From Acipenser ruthenus (lineage: Eukaryota; Chordata; Actinopteri; Acipenseriformes; Acipenseridae): a stretch of DNA of 64,000 nucleotides. Positions 9,361 through 20,422 of this stretch are shown here, piece by piece. Where the stretch lies: NCBI RefSeq assembly GCF_902713425.1, contig NC_081201.1, positions 15,658,862 through 15,722,861 of the forward strand. The letters run 5' to 3'. A program made the translations under genes and the position numbers. The notes beneath the pieces are model-generated. The model saw only the letters and a program-made list of their open reading frames with translations. It did no database searches and was not told the DNA's origin. Each line of letters opens with the position of its first letter. The first letter of the stretch is position 1.

Positions 9361-10752
9361 ATGGCTACAGGAGAATTTACATCGGCCCCTTCAGCGCGAC
9401 TGTTGAATACGATTCGGTTTGTCGGGAAAGAAAAGGACAGAGTGCAGTTCAGCATGGGAAGAAGCAGCTTTGCGAAAGAAGTGATCTTTGATTTTCTTGG
9501 AATGACTGCAGAACAAATCTTTTGCTACAGAGATTCTCCTCTACGGAACACTTTCGAAACAACTTTCATGGGGGATTACTTGTGTCAAGATGCCTGGAAT
9601 AAGTGTTTGGAACACAAGGACGAAGCACCGATTGCCAACTTCAACGTGGAGCCTCTGTTCGCAAGCAGGGTAAGGACTGTAACTGTCTGCATGCAAAATC
9701 CATATGTGAAAGAGCAAGACATTCAATCCTTCTTAAGTAAATACTACGACGTACTTGGTGTTGGAACAAAAGAAATAGGTTATGATGGGATGTGGAATGG
9801 GAATAGAAAATACGCTGTCCGGTTTAGAACAAGGACGGGGGGAATTGAATATCCCCCAGCTTCCTTCTACATCACTGGAGTAAAGGGGTATTTATACTTT
9901 TATGGACAGCCTAAAACGTGTAGAAGATGCGGAGAGGAGGGTCACATTGCGGCAATGTGTCCGAACACATTCTGCAGAATCTGTCTGGAGGCGGGTCATC
10001 TGGCAAGAGATTGCAACAATTGTAATTTGTGTGATTCGACTGAACACATATTCAAGGACTGCCCAGGCAGACATAAAACCTATGCAGAGTCACTTCGTGA
10101 CATTGAGGTGGTTTTGGATGAGGTTTTGAGAGACCATGCACCTGTGGATGTAGAGGAGTGTGCTGTGGCTGGAGATACCTTATGTGGGACCCTCCCGACA
10201 GCTTTTCCGGTGGCTACTTCGAGAGAGGCTCCAGCTGATGAGTCTCGCACCGCTGGGCATCCGGTTGCAGGAACCTCAGCAACTGGGGAAACAAACAAAA
10301 AGTTAGCTACACATGTCGGGACTCAACCGGAAAAAATGACAATAGAGGAATCCTCTCTGGGGACAGAGATACCAGATACCCCGGTGGAAGGCAGAGTACA
10401 GTGGGGTGAAACAGAAGGGGATAAAGAGATGGACTGGAAAATAGCAGAGGGAAAGAAAACTGCAAAAAGGAAAATAACCAATGAGGGGCTGGACAATGAT
10501 AACAAAGTACAAGTGATCGAGACATCCAACAAGTTCGACGCTTTGGAGAACGAGGAGATGGGAGATGAAGGAGTCCAGAGTCCCGAGCTGTCCTTAACAG
10601 GGATGTCCCCATTAGCACCGCCGGTTACACCATCAGAGGATGACAGCGAGGGCAGCATGGAATCCCAACCGGAGTATCTGACTGACACTATGATGGACAA
10701 TTTGAAGACAACTATGATGTTCCCGACCAAGGGGAAAGGAGACGGAACATAA
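9361..10752 (+). CDS. K2 ORF1: CCHC zinc-knuckle RNA-binding protein
   Basis: 463 aa from ATG 9361. An upstream in-frame extension would run back through the U2 fragment and promoter, so it is not used here. The middle region has the conserved DGMWNGNRKYAVRF block, which in Tx1-group ORF1 proteins may form an RRM-like fold. Three CCHC knuckles lie at residues 187-234: CRRCGEEGHIAAMC, CRICLEAGHLARDC, CNLCDSTEHIFKDC. An acidic Ser/Pro-rich tail ends in SNKFDALENEE and beyond. It presumably coats element RNA as part of the retrotransposition particle. ORF2 begins 11 nt after the stop. It is the only K ORF1 in the window that is fully open. Confidence 0.85.
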   Translation: MATGEFTSAPSARLLNTIRFVGKEKDRVQFSMGRSSFAKEVIFDFLGMTAEQIFCYRDSPLRNTFETTFMGDYLCQDAWNKCLEHKDEAPIANFNVEPLFASRVRTVTVCMQNPYVKEQDIQSFLSKYYDVLGVGTKEIGYDGMWNGNRKYAVRFRTRTGGIEYPPASFYITGVKGYLYFYGQPKTCRRCGEEGHIAAMCPNTFCRICLEAGHLARDCNNCNLCDSTEHIFKDCPGRHKTYAESLRDIEVVLDEVLRDHAPVDVEECAVAGDTLCGTLPTAFPVATSREAPADESRTAGHPVAGTSATGETNKKLATHVGTQPEKMTIEESSLGTEIPDTPVEGRVQWGETEGDKEMDWKIAEGKKTAKRKITNEGLDNDNKVQVIETSNKFDALENEEMGDEGVQSPELSLTGMSPLAPPVTPSEDDSEGSMESQPEYLTDTMMDNLKTTMMFPTKGKGDGT

Positions 10753-10763
10753 AATAAAAGGAA

Positions 10764-13700
10764 ATGAACTTTAATGTCTTCTCAGTTAATGCTAGGGGAT
10801 TGAGAGACACTGGTAAGAGGACATCTCTGTTTTTCTCCCTAATAGCATTGGACTTCCAAGTTTGCTTTCTTCAGGAATGTCATTTAAAGAACACGGAGGA
10901 CATTAGAAAGTTCAGTAAGGACTGGAAGGCAGGGGCGTCAGTATGGAGCATAGGTAACGTGCATTCGGACGGGGTGGGGATAATACTTAAAAACACTGGT
11001 TTTGTTATTGAGGAGACCAGAATCATTATACCTGGGAGGCTTATATATGTAGATGGCAGATTTAACAATAAGCTTCGCCTAGCAAATGTTTACGCACCTA
11101 CATTAAAAGGGGAAAGGTTAGACTTCTTTAAGCACTTACCTAATATATTGTGCACAAACAACATAGTGATAATGGGTGGGGATTTCAACACTTATTTAGA
11201 GGGAGAATTATTTAGAGGGCGAATCTCTGCACAATATTTAAAAAATGTTTTGAGTGATTATGATTTGGCAGACATATATAGGAGACATAATAAAAAAAGG
11301 TACAGGACATACATGGAGGAGCGAGCAAAAGATTAGATTTATTTGTATCTAAAACTATCAAAAGCTTGAGTTTCTCCATATATCCAAACTGGTTTTCAGA
11401 TCACGACACAAATCGGGGCTTCTTGTGAAATTAAAGGAGTAGAGATAAGAAGGGGATTTTGGAAACTTAACGTGAAGGAGTTGGAGTGTGTAGAGTTGAG
11501 CCGAGTTCACGACATTTTATACTGCATGGAAGGATATGAAATGGGCATTTAAAACTACAGCTGAGTGGTGGGAGGCGGTAAAAATCAAAATAAGATACTT
11601 CTGTCAAATGTATAGCAAAAGGAAAAAGAAGGAAGAGAGGCATCTTGAGAAAGACCTGCAAGATGAATTCGAGTCTATACATTCTAGAATAAATGAGGGT
11701 AAACAGGTTTGTCGGGAGGAATACAAGAACATCCAAAAGAAAATAGAACATAACATTGAAACAAAGGTTAAGAACTTTACAATTTTTGGCAAAAATAACA
11801 GAAAAAGAACAAGATGAAAAATGTTCCAGGTTTTTCTTTCAAAGTATCAAAAAAAATCAGCAATTTCAGAATTAGAAACAGGGAGGGGGAAGTTACTAAA
11901 AAAAGACTAAATAATATCGTACACTCAAGAGTTTTATCAAGCGTTGTTTAAAAAAAAAGAGAAATGGATCATATAAGAGCAGAGGAATTGTTAAATAACG
12001 TAAGCAAAAAACTGAATAATGAAGAAAGAGTAAATTTAGAAAAAATGATATCCAAAAAGGAAATAGAAGATGCACTGAAATCACTGAAAGCTGATAAAAC
12101 TCCTGGGTGTGATGGGTTACCTAAAGAATTTTATTGTTGTTTTTGGGGACTGTTGGGAGATGACCTATTGGAGGTATAGAAAGAGATCTTGGCCGACGGG
12201 GTGATGCCGGACTCCATGAGGTCAGGCGTAGTAACCTTAATATATAAGAAGGGAGAAAAGGAGCTGTTAAAGAACTGGAGGCCTATCACTTTGTTAGGGT
12301 TTTCCCTAAAATTGTATTGTCTACATTTAACAAACAGATTGAAAGTGGTAATGTCTAGCTTAGTTAACGAAGACCAGACATGTGGGGTCATGAATAGGTC
12401 CACAATATATAACCTACAGTTAACCAGGGATGTTATTAGTTGGGCGAAAGATAGAGGCTTACCTTTGTGCTTGTTGAACGTTGATCAGGAGAAAGCGTTC
12501 GACAGGGTCAGTCACGACTTCTTGTTCTCAGTTCTAGAAAGAATGAATTGTGGTTCGATTTTTGTCAATTGGATTAGAACCATGTATAACAAAGCATATA
12601 GCAGGGTGCAAATCAACGGGTTTTTCAGCAAACAAGTATTTCAGGAAGGTGGGGTGAGACAGGGGTGCCCGATGTCGCCACTACTATACGTGCTGTTTGC
12701 TGAACCATTGGCAAATTTGTTAAGGAACGATAAAGGCATAGACGGGGTGCATATCCCAGGGAGTAACGGGGAAAAGGTTAAAATTGCCCAGTACGCAGAC
12801 GACACCACACTGTTTCTATGCTCTGACCGGGCAATAGACAGAGTGATCGTATTGTTAAAAACTTACAGAGAAGCAGTAGGGTCAAAAATCAACTTGGAGA
12901 AGTCGTCTATGATGTACTGCGGTGCATGGGAAGGGAGAACAGAGAGGAAAGGGGGCATAACCATCTGCAATGAAGGGTTAAAAATATTAGGGGTGTACTT
13001 TTTTCAAAAGGACGGGATAAAGGAAAATTGGGAAGGGAAGATTGAAAAAGTAAAAGTAAAACTAAACATGTGGAAAAGCAGAAGGTTAATCAGTGGGAAG
13101 ATCATGGCAATAAAAGCAGACATATTACCAACTTTAATCTACCTGGCGCTGGTGTTCCCAATCAATGCCAGGAGCAAAATTATTGTGACAAGGATGGTAT
13201 TCTCCTTTATATGGGGGTGGCACTTACGAAAGTGTAAAGAGAGAGCTGATGTATGGGAAGGTATAGAAGGGCGGGAGAGACATCCCATGCTTGTCTGTGA
13301 AATTGGATTGCCTTTTTCTCAAATCAGATGTGTAAAACTTTGTTGAAAGGTATACAGCATAAATCCTTTTTTTTGTCAGGTTGTGGTTCGGATTCACTCT
13401 GAGAGGGGGATGATACCCTGGGATAACAGGGTACCGAATGCAGAGGTAAAGCCTAAGTACTACACACAGGCCATAACGTTTCTGAAAATGCACATAAAGA
13501 AAATGGAAAGAGAGGTCTTATTAGACCACAGGAAAATGTATGAAATAAGAGAAAAGTGGGAGCAGAGATATGAGGCCGATATGAAAAATTAATTGGGAGG
13601 GGATACAGCCAAAATGGCTGGATAATGAGTGTAAGGATCTGGGATGGCTGTGTGCTCTAAATAGGTCGTCTGTAAAGGAGAGGTTGTATAGACACAACTG

Positions 13701-14095
13701 CGCGGAGAATCCAGAGTGTCCCAGGTGCAAAAGAGGAAACAGCGATGCATGTATTCTGGGAGTGCAGTTTTGCAAAAGCATTTCGGGGGAAGTGTGCAAA
13801 TCTTATCAACATGGTTTGTGCCAAGATTGTTTTGAATGGAAAGAACATTGTGTATGGGAAGGAGGTCTTAAAACTGCCAAAGAAACAGTTTAGAGGTGTG
13901 TGGCTTATTATTAGTTTGGGGAAGTTGGTACTGTGTGGGAAAAGAAATGTATGTATTAAAAAGAAAAAAGATACAACAGTGCCAGCAGACGCCTATTTTC
14001 TGTTTTTATGGAAGTTAAATGCTATCAAAATGGATAAATATATGTTTGGGGATGACTTCTGTGAAGGAATTTGGGGAAGACTAAGATTTGTATGA
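10764..14095 (+). pseudogene. K2 ORF2 (endonuclease-reverse transcriptase), broken
   Basis: Starts MNFNVFSVNARGLRDTG. Endonuclease blocks: FLQECH, NVYAPT, MGGDFNT, then a frame break near 11330. The RT part shows TPGCDGLPKEFYCCFW (about 12100), NWRPITLL, NVDQEKAFDRVSHDF (about 12480), GVRQGCPMSPLLYVLF (about 12650) and QYADDTTLF (about 12790). The C-terminal part has a cysteine cluster near 13720 and ends at 14095. About five or more frameshifts or stops separate these pieces; the longest open stretch is 12189-13346. The complete enzyme would nick U2 DNA and prime reverse transcription there. Confidence 0.85.
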
Positions 14096-14144
14096 AACAG
14101 TGTTAATGGGAAAAAGAATAAAATAAAAAAAAAATAAAAAAAAA

Positions 14145-14178
14145 TCTGTTCTTATCAGTTTAATATCTGAAACGTCCC
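14145..14178 (+). ncRNA. RNU2: U2 snRNA 3' fragment, unit 2, part before the LTR
   Basis: TCTGTTCTTATCAGTTTAAT and on to GTCCC match U2 from about nt 39. This stretch holds the branch-point recognition neighbourhood and stem II. It is interrupted at 14179 by a solo LTR. Confidence 0.88.
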
Positions 14179-14638
14179 TGTGATGGGGTGCTAGCTCGCC
14201 CCTATAAATTTGTGTTTTGTTATTGTTGTATTTTTACTATTTTTATTATGGTTTTTGTGATTCTTGTTTTGTTTTGGATTGGCAGGGAGGGGGTTAAATT
14301 CCTCCCTGTAAAATACATGTGAGAATGCGGCTGGAGCCTTAAGTGTTTAATTGTTAATTATTAGTTAATTGGGCTCCAGCCACAGACTAAAAAGGGCAGG
14401 TGAAACCCTTTGTGGGAGAGGAGTTTTTGGTTGAGGTTGTTTGTTGGTGTGCTGTGCTGTTTAGTTTTGGAGAAAGAAACTGTAGTGAAGGCTAATGCCC
14501 AGCCTACATTTCTGTATTTTGTTTGAACCTTTTTGTTGGCCCTTGTGCCTGTTTATTTGATTATTTTTTGTTGAATAAAGATCATTATTTTGTCCCTTCC
14601 ACTGTCTCTGAGCCTCAAACCTCTGTCATCCTGCCACA
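14179..14638 (+). mobile_element. Solo LTR inside U2 (fossil)
   Basis: 460 bp starting TGTGATGGGG and ending CTGCCACA (TGTG...CACA termini). It carries a TATA-like TATAAA near its start and AATAAA near its end (about 14574). Flanks GTCCC (14174-14178) and ATCCC (14639-14643) match at four of five positions, fitting a 5-bp target duplication. No internal coding part is present, as expected for a solo LTR left by LTR-LTR recombination. Family not recognised. It must be younger than the U2 unit it splits. Confidence 0.65.
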
Positions 14639-14760
14639 ATCCCCCATAAGGGGACCTGTCTATATTAAATTGATTTTTGGAAGCAGGAGATGGAACCAGG
14701 GCTTGCTCCGTCCACTCCACGCATCGACCCGGTATTGCAGTACCTCCGGGAACGGTGCAC
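14639..14760 (+). ncRNA. RNU2: U2 snRNA 3' fragment, unit 2, part after the LTR
   Basis: Continues U2 through stem IIb, the Sm site ATTTTTGG, stem-loops III and IV (GCTTGCTCCGTCCACTCC, GGTATTGCAGTACC) to GGTGCAC. The 3' box is missing: GTGCAC is followed at once by a short GA tract and later spacer sequence. Confidence 0.9.
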
Positions 14761-15084
14761 GAGAGAGAGAGAGCGCGCAGGAGCCAGCAGGCCAATGTAC
14801 CCAGAAGGCCTTGCGCTCGTGGGAGGAGGAGGACGAGCGCAGCGGTAAAGCAGAAACGGAGCTGTTTAGTGGGGCAAGGAGCCCTCGCTTTCAAGGCGGC
14901 AGCAGCAAAGCGCCCCTTTGCCGGGACCGAATGTCACTTGCGTTTTGGGAAGAGTTCCCTGTTTTGTTTGGCCTTGCCGCCGGGTAGAGGAGAAGGCCGT
15001 TGGGATGGCCGGAAAGGCTGGGCTGCCAGTAAAGCCACACTCTGGCTTCTCTTCAGTTCGAATAAATTTTTTGCCTTTTACTTT
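14761..15084 (+). repeat. U2 array spacer between units 2 and 3, shortened
   Basis: Short GA tract, then the GC-rich spacer ending CGAATAAATTTTTTGCCTTTTACT. It lacks the first part of the spacer (3' box and T-rich stretch) seen in units 3 to 5. S2 starts at its end. No gene seen. Confidence 0.8.
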
Positions 15085-15110
15085 TACGCAATGACCGCTC
15101 TAGTAGAGTT

Positions 15111-17902
15111 TTGTCCTCCGTAATATCCGATTTCTCCCTGTGTGATGCAGGTAAGGACCTGGTGCCTCCCTTTACCTGGGTGAGCTCATCTGGGACCTCC
15201 TTCTCCTGTATAGATCTCGTCCTGCATACCAGCTCCCTTACGAAGACGGCAGTAGACACCCAGGCCGTCTTCTTCTCTGACTATAGGCTCCTGCAGGTAA
15301 CATTGCAGGTCCCTCAGACCTCCCAGATGGGGTCAGGGGTCTGGAAATCAAACACCTCCTTACTCGATGACCCCTCCGTAGCTGCAGCCTATAAGAGCAG
15401 GCTTGTTGAGTGGACCACTTTTCGTGACCTATTCAACTCCCCTATAGAGTGGTGGGAGATGGTCAAAATGAGAACTAAGGGTTATTTCATAGCAGCAGGC
15501 AAGAGGAAAGCAAAAGAAAGGAGGGCCAAATATAAACACCTGAATGCTGCCCTCCAGCGTCTGAGCCTGCTTCAGCTTCGGGGGTTCCCTGTAAGCGACG
15601 AGATAGCCCAGACCAAGCTAGATCTTTCAGTGCTTTGTAGGGAGGAACAACGAAAGGTCATGCACAAAGCAAAAGTGCAAAAAATGGAGGAAGACGAAAA
15701 GTGTACCCGCTTCTTCCAGAAAACGAGGGAGAAGCGGCACTTTATGTCCTCCATGCTCGACAGCAGTGGGAGGATAGTGAGGGAGTGAAAAAAGTGGTAG
15801 AGAACTTCTATAGGGACCTATATAACATCAAAGCTACAGATGACACCCTGATAGAGTGGTTCCTGAGCCAGTTGGAGCCTGACTCAGTGCGGGACGAGGA
15901 GGAGGAGGAGGAGAAAGACCCAGAACTCACGCTGGAGGAGCTCACCCAGGCGGTTAAGACCATGAACACCGGAAAGACGCCAGGTCCAGATGGCATCCCG
16001 GGTGAGTATTACCATCTTTTTTGGGACACGCTAAAAGTCCATTTAGCGGAGGTCTACAGAGCGGTCTACAGGGAGAAGCGGTTGGGCCCTTCTATGCGGG
16101 AGAGTGTAATTACGCTACTTCATAAGAAAGGGGAAGTTAAAGATCTACGGAAATTGGCGCCCAATTAGCCTCCTTTGCCTGGATTACAAGATACTAGCCA
16201 AAGCTCTGATGCTCCGGCTACAAGTACACCTCCCTTTGGTCATTGGCCCCGACCAGGCTTGTGGTGTCCCAGGGTGGTCCATCACCGATATTTTAATGTT
16301 AACAAGGGACATTCTGGCTTATTCTAGAGAACGGAACCATCCCCTCTGCCTGTTCAACCTTGACCAGGAGAAGGCGTTCGATAGGGTAAGCCATGAATAC
16401 ATGTACAAAGTGATGGACCAGATGAAATTCGCTCCTGGACTTAGGGAGTGGGTTAAAACCATATATACAAACATTAGTACCCGAGTCTTGGTGAACAGGC
16501 ACCTGACTGGTAAAATATCTATCCAGTCAGGGGTCAGACAGGGTTGCCCACTATCCCCACTGCTATATGTCGTGTGCATTGAACCCCTCCTGCAGGCAAT
16601 TCGTAGGGATACCAATATAACTGGTTTCCAGCTGCCTGGATCCAATGGGGTCCAGGTCAAAACAACAGCATATATGGACGATGTGTCACTCATTTGCACC
16701 AACACATCGTCGGTACCTCGGATTAGTAATATCCTTGAGAAGTACTGCACGGCGACCGGGGCAGTGATTAATAAGTCCAAGAGCGAAGTCTACGTGTCTA
16801 AAAATTGGCAGGTAGATAGGGAACTGTCGGACATGTACCCTGTCAAAAAGGACAAAATCAAGATTCTGGGCCTCATTTTCGAGAACAATAGCTCGGGGGC
16901 CCAGAGCTGGACGGCGGCCATTAACCAGGTCCGTAAAAAGATTGGCGGATGGAGCACAAGATCCTTAACAATGACGGGTAGAGTATTAATAACCAAGTCT
17001 ATACTGTTCCCCATCCTCTCTTATGTAGGAAAAATCTTTCCCCCAGACAGGACCACCAAAAAAGTGGTGGACCGCATTATCCACCGCTTTTATCTGGGGC
17101 AGCAAGATGGAGAGGGTAACGCGAGCCACCTTGAGTAAAGCCGACAAGAAGGGAGGTAAGGGGGTCCCGGACGTTGTGCAGCTCACCCGAGTGCAGGGGC
17201 TCACGCAAACTATCCAGAACATGCAGGCCCTGGACAGGAAGGTATGTTACATGAATCGTTTCTCCCCATTGTATTATAGAACCTTAAGGGACACTATATA
17301 TAAAATTGGGCTTAGATAAAGCAAAATTGGCCTCCTGGGAATACAAGGCTGTAACTAAATATCTTGCCGGTTCCCAGGAAATTGAAAAAGTAGCTGCTTT
17401 CTCCCTCACCCAAAGCCAAAAAATCTGGGAGAATGTGTCTCACAGCTGCCTCAGTAATGTCCAGAAGGATATAGCATGGAACACCGTCCACAGTGCACTC
17501 CCCACTCGAGCGTTCATGTTCAGGAGGGGACTAGCCCAAGTAGAAACATGCCCCTATGCAAAGTGCCGCAAGAGAGAAACACCAGCCCATATCTTCTGGG
17601 AGTGTGATGTGGCTGGCAGTGTCTGGCTCTCTGTCTCTGTCTTCCTAAACAGGTTTGCTGACACGGCCAAGATGACCGCAGCTAAGTGCGTTTGGCGTGT
17701 CATCAATGTTGTCAAGCAGATCCTGTGGGAGGGCCGTAACGTCTGTGTCTATCACAAGCAGGAGCTAGACACTATCACCACGACCAGAAGGGCACAAACT
17801 CTTATCAAGGACTTTGTAATTCTGGACATCCGGACCCTCGGGAAGGACAAGGCCTACGCGGAGTGGAGGATCGCCGGACTTCAGGACGTGAAGCTGGAAT
17901 GA
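15111..17902 (+). pseudogene. S2 ORF2, 5' truncated and broken
   Basis: Begins in the endonuclease (VISDFSLCDAGKDL), where SDH of S4 reads SDY. Then comes the linker with EEEEEE acid run, RT start TGKTPGPDGIPGEYYHLFW (about 15970), FNLDQEKAFDRV (about 16355), SGVRQGCPLSPLLYVV (about 16530), AYMDDVSLI (about 16670) and the C-terminal knuckle CPYAKC..WEC (about 17550). Frame changes near 15780, 16150, 17090 and 17310 break it. Stop at 17900-17902. Confidence 0.87.
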
Positions 17903-18380
17903 AGGAAAAAACTGGAACCGCTAGCTCCTAGGAGCGGGACTACGGGGCACCGCTAAGCCTTTTATTTATTTTGTCATGCCAGCATTCCGCCCTTTTTAAC
18001 TGGCATGACCGTTTTTGAAGGGTGCCCTGGTTTTATGTAGTCTTTTTGTTTCAGTTTTATGGATTTTTATTTGATTTATTTTGAATGGTTGGTTTATTTG
18101 ATTTTGTTTTGTTTAATGTATCTAAAAGATTTTTAATGTTAACTATTAAAAGTTACATTTTAAGTGTTTTAAAATTTTAGAATTTTAACTCATTGTTTTA
18201 TACACTGTCCCTTTTCCCCTGTTCCTGTTTTAGTTCTATAGTTTTATTGTTCTGTTTTATGTTCACTTTTGAACTTTTTTAGAGAGCACTCCCCGGCCCT
18301 CACAAGCACTGTTTTTTTATAGATGGTTCTTTTTTCCCCCAGTCACTTTTAAAGCAGCACAGTTTTTTTTCTTGTTGTAA
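17903..18380 (+). other. S2 3' UTR, first part
   Basis: Same structured 3' UTR as S4 (stems GTCATGCCAG and GGGCACCG with their complements; one loop base differs), followed by T-rich sequence up to the piggyBac-like insertion. The rest of the UTR continues at 19039-19222. No gene. Confidence 0.8.
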
Positions 18381-19034
18381 CCCTTTGCGGTCCATTGTCG
18401 GACTGGGTCCGACATTGCAATTATTCCTCTCAGGTCCTTTGTCGGACTGGGTCCGACATCATTATAGCAACGCAAAAAACGGGTTTCTAGTCATTTTTTC
18501 TCCGGAAAAAGCCGAGAAAACCATTCAATTGCCGAGTGGGAGCGACAGGAGCCGAAACAAGTCGAGAAAAAAAAAAAAAAAAAAAAGGCGTATCACATGA
18601 ATAGTCATATATGGCCCTGGTATCAGATAACGGGGCGGTCATAGTAAACAAGCTGGCTGAGTGCGTCAGCGCACAGAGACGATCATGGACATTTGCAGAG
18701 CTTTTTTCAGATGTTATAGTAATAAAATAATGACTTTGATCGCAATATTGAGGAGTTTGGTGATAAAACGAGTGATCCGGAGATGATTGATCGGTATGTA
18801 CGACTATTATTTTTATTATTTATTTCTTACATAGATGAAAGCGATGGCGAAAGAAAGGGTGTGGCGGGGCTGGAGAAGCCTAGTGAGTGCTTTGTTGATA
18901 TGCAGGGCCATTTAAACCTGTTTGACTGTGGAAAAATATACATTTTAAACAGCGCGTCTAAAATTAACTGCGCGTGTGAAAATAAATTGGACCTGACGCG
19001 CCTGACGCGCACTTAATAAATGGACTGCAAAGGG
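18381..19034 (+). mobile_element. piggyBac-like non-autonomous DNA transposon, copy 1
   Basis: Terminal inverted repeats CCCTTTGCGGTCC and GGACTGCAAAGGG, flanked by GTAA (18377-18380) and TTAA (19035-19038); the empty site in other S copies reads TTTTAATCTGTG, so the target was TTAA, as for piggyBac. Subterminal hairpins TGTCGGACTGGGTCCGACA occur twice at the left end. The inside holds a short reading frame (NDFDRNIEEFGDKTSD, about 18728-18775) followed by a GTATGT donor-like site (18794) and a TTACATAG acceptor-like site (about 18833). No full transposase; non-autonomous. Confidence 0.78.
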
Positions 19035-19223
19035 TTAATCTGTGTCTGTTTTAACCATGTACAAAGCACGATTGTCTTGGTGTTTTTAAATGTATTTTAA
19101 ATGCTTTTAAAACAAAATGTATGTCTGTATGCATGAATGTCATCTTTAAAAGAAATGTATAATGAATGAAAAAACGAATGGGTGTAAATGTAAAAAAATG
19201 GTAAAATCTCAATAAAAGAGTAT

Positions 19224-19475
19224 TTTACTAAAGATTTCCGTGGAGAGGAGCATTTATGAGTTCAATGCAATTTTTGGCTAGCCCTGCCCCTCGGGGTGGG
19301 GCTCAACATGGGTTTAAAAGCAGAACGAGCACAGCAGCGGCGGCCGTGTTAATAATTGGAGCCTGTCACCTTTTTTTTCTTTTTCCCCGTTTTTCCCCTC
19401 AGTCCAAGAAGCAAGTACCTCAGCAGCTCCGGCGGGCGGCCACACCCGGGGCGTTTAGTCAAAACCATTGTGGGC
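19224..19475 (+). promoter_or_regulatory. U2 snRNA promoter, unit 3
   Basis: Octamer-like ATGCAATT at 19265-19272 (-211), GC box after it, PSE-position stretch near -60. Near-identical to unit 2 and unit 4. S2 sits immediately upstream. Confidence 0.78.
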
Positions 19476-19503
19476 ATCGCTTCTCGGCCTCTTGGCGCAG
19501 ATC
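19476..19503 (+). ncRNA. RNU2: U2 snRNA 5' fragment, unit 3
   Basis: U2 nt 1-28 (ends GCAGATC), then K3. This unit and unit 6 fix the K 5' junction at about U2 nt 28. Confidence 0.88.
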
Positions 19504-19572
19504 TAAAGCAAGTGGCTTGACCGCAGCTCTAGATTTTTGAGAGTTCCGAGCTAGGGATAGAGGACAGACAAC

Positions 19573-20380
19573 ATGGCTGGAGTGAAGAACACCGCAAGAT
19601 TTGATTGGAGTGGAAAGGAAGATGAAGGAATGCCAGAAACAGAAGAATTTATACGCACCATCATTATGGAGTTGCTGAGCATCAATTTGGAGGAGATTCT
19701 TGAACGGGAAGGAAAAATTCTTTGATGTCGCCATGATGGGTGAGCTGAGTTTTAAATCTCTATTAAAGGCCTGTAAGGAAAAAGAAAATGTGGAACCTTT
19801 GAAGCAATTTAAGGTGCAGTCTAGAGAAAGAAACACATTTTAGAGTTCCAACAATTAACTTGTTTGACATGAATGTGTCTGATGAAAGTGTTAATTGGTT
19901 TCTGAGGAAATATGTAGATATTCTTTCTGGGCCAAGATATAGGAGAGATGGTTTGGGTGTGTGGAATGGGCAGAGACAATATAGTGTGCTCCTGAGGGAA
20001 GATCCGAATGGACATCAGGGCTTTTTACATCCTCCTGTAAAGTGTAGGGTGGAGGGGGTTAATGGTTACATCCTATATTCAGGTCAACCCCAGTTTTGTA
20101 GGAAATGCCAAAAGTATGGGCACAGTGAGCAGAACTGTGACGAGATGAGATGTTTTAAATTGTGGAGAGAAAGGGCATTTTTCCTATGAGTGCAAAAATT
20201 CAAAAAAATGTCAATTGTGGAGATGCAAGCCATGTCAGGAGGGACTGCAGAGAATGAAGATCTTATGCAGGGGTTTTAGAAAACCTACCTTCCGTTGAGG
20301 ATATTATGAGGGAGTGGAGGAATAAAAACAGAAAACAGCAAGAGGAGGGTCCGGCAGGAGCCCCTTTTAAATATATCATG
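19573..20380 (+). pseudogene. K3 ORF1, broken and short
   Basis: From ATG 19573 (MAGVKNTARFDWSG). The conserved block VWNGQRQYSVLL and knuckle CRKCQKYGHSEQNC (about 20098-20139) are visible, then remnants of two more knuckles in other frames, then RSYAGVLENLPSVEDIMREW, which matches the segment right after the knuckles in K2 (KTYAESLRDIE). The acidic C-terminal region of about 150 residues is absent: the sequence passes into ORF2 instead. Several frame breaks. Confidence 0.72.
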
Positions 20381-20422
20381 ATGAAGGATTCTGTATGTGT
20401 ATGGCTGTTAGCTTGTTTTGCA

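Larger units (their letters stand above)
9306..14144 (+). mobile_element. K2: Keno-like LINE in U2
   Basis: About 4.8 kb Tx1-group LINE between U2 nt 1-22 and the U2 3' fragment that starts TCTGTTCTTATC. It has an intact ORF1, a broken ORF2 and a short A-rich 3' tail (AAATAAAAAAAA). Insertion inside the U2 gene at this position is the hallmark of Keno elements. An intact U2 promoter lies right upstream and could drive its transcription (inference). Confidence 0.88.
15085..19222 (+). mobile_element. S2: S-family LINE, 5' truncated, with piggyBac-like insert
   Basis: Starts within the endonuclease coding region (ACGCAATGACCGCTC, matching S4 at about 42437), joined to CCTTTTACTTTT of the U2 spacer, and ends at the common 3' junction TATTTTACTAAAG before promoter unit 3. 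ORF2 is nearly complete downstream of the truncation but broken. A 654-bp piggyBac-like element sits in its 3' UTR (18381-19034). Two in-frame deletions relative to S4 lie near 17260 and 17679; the second is shared with S1. Confidence 0.88.

Noticed and set aside
18783-19016. 77-codon frame as an independent small protein
   Set aside because: Lies inside a non-autonomous piggyBac-like element; the sister copy keeps only the first part in frame, so only the shared EEFGDKTSD exon-like piece is noted.
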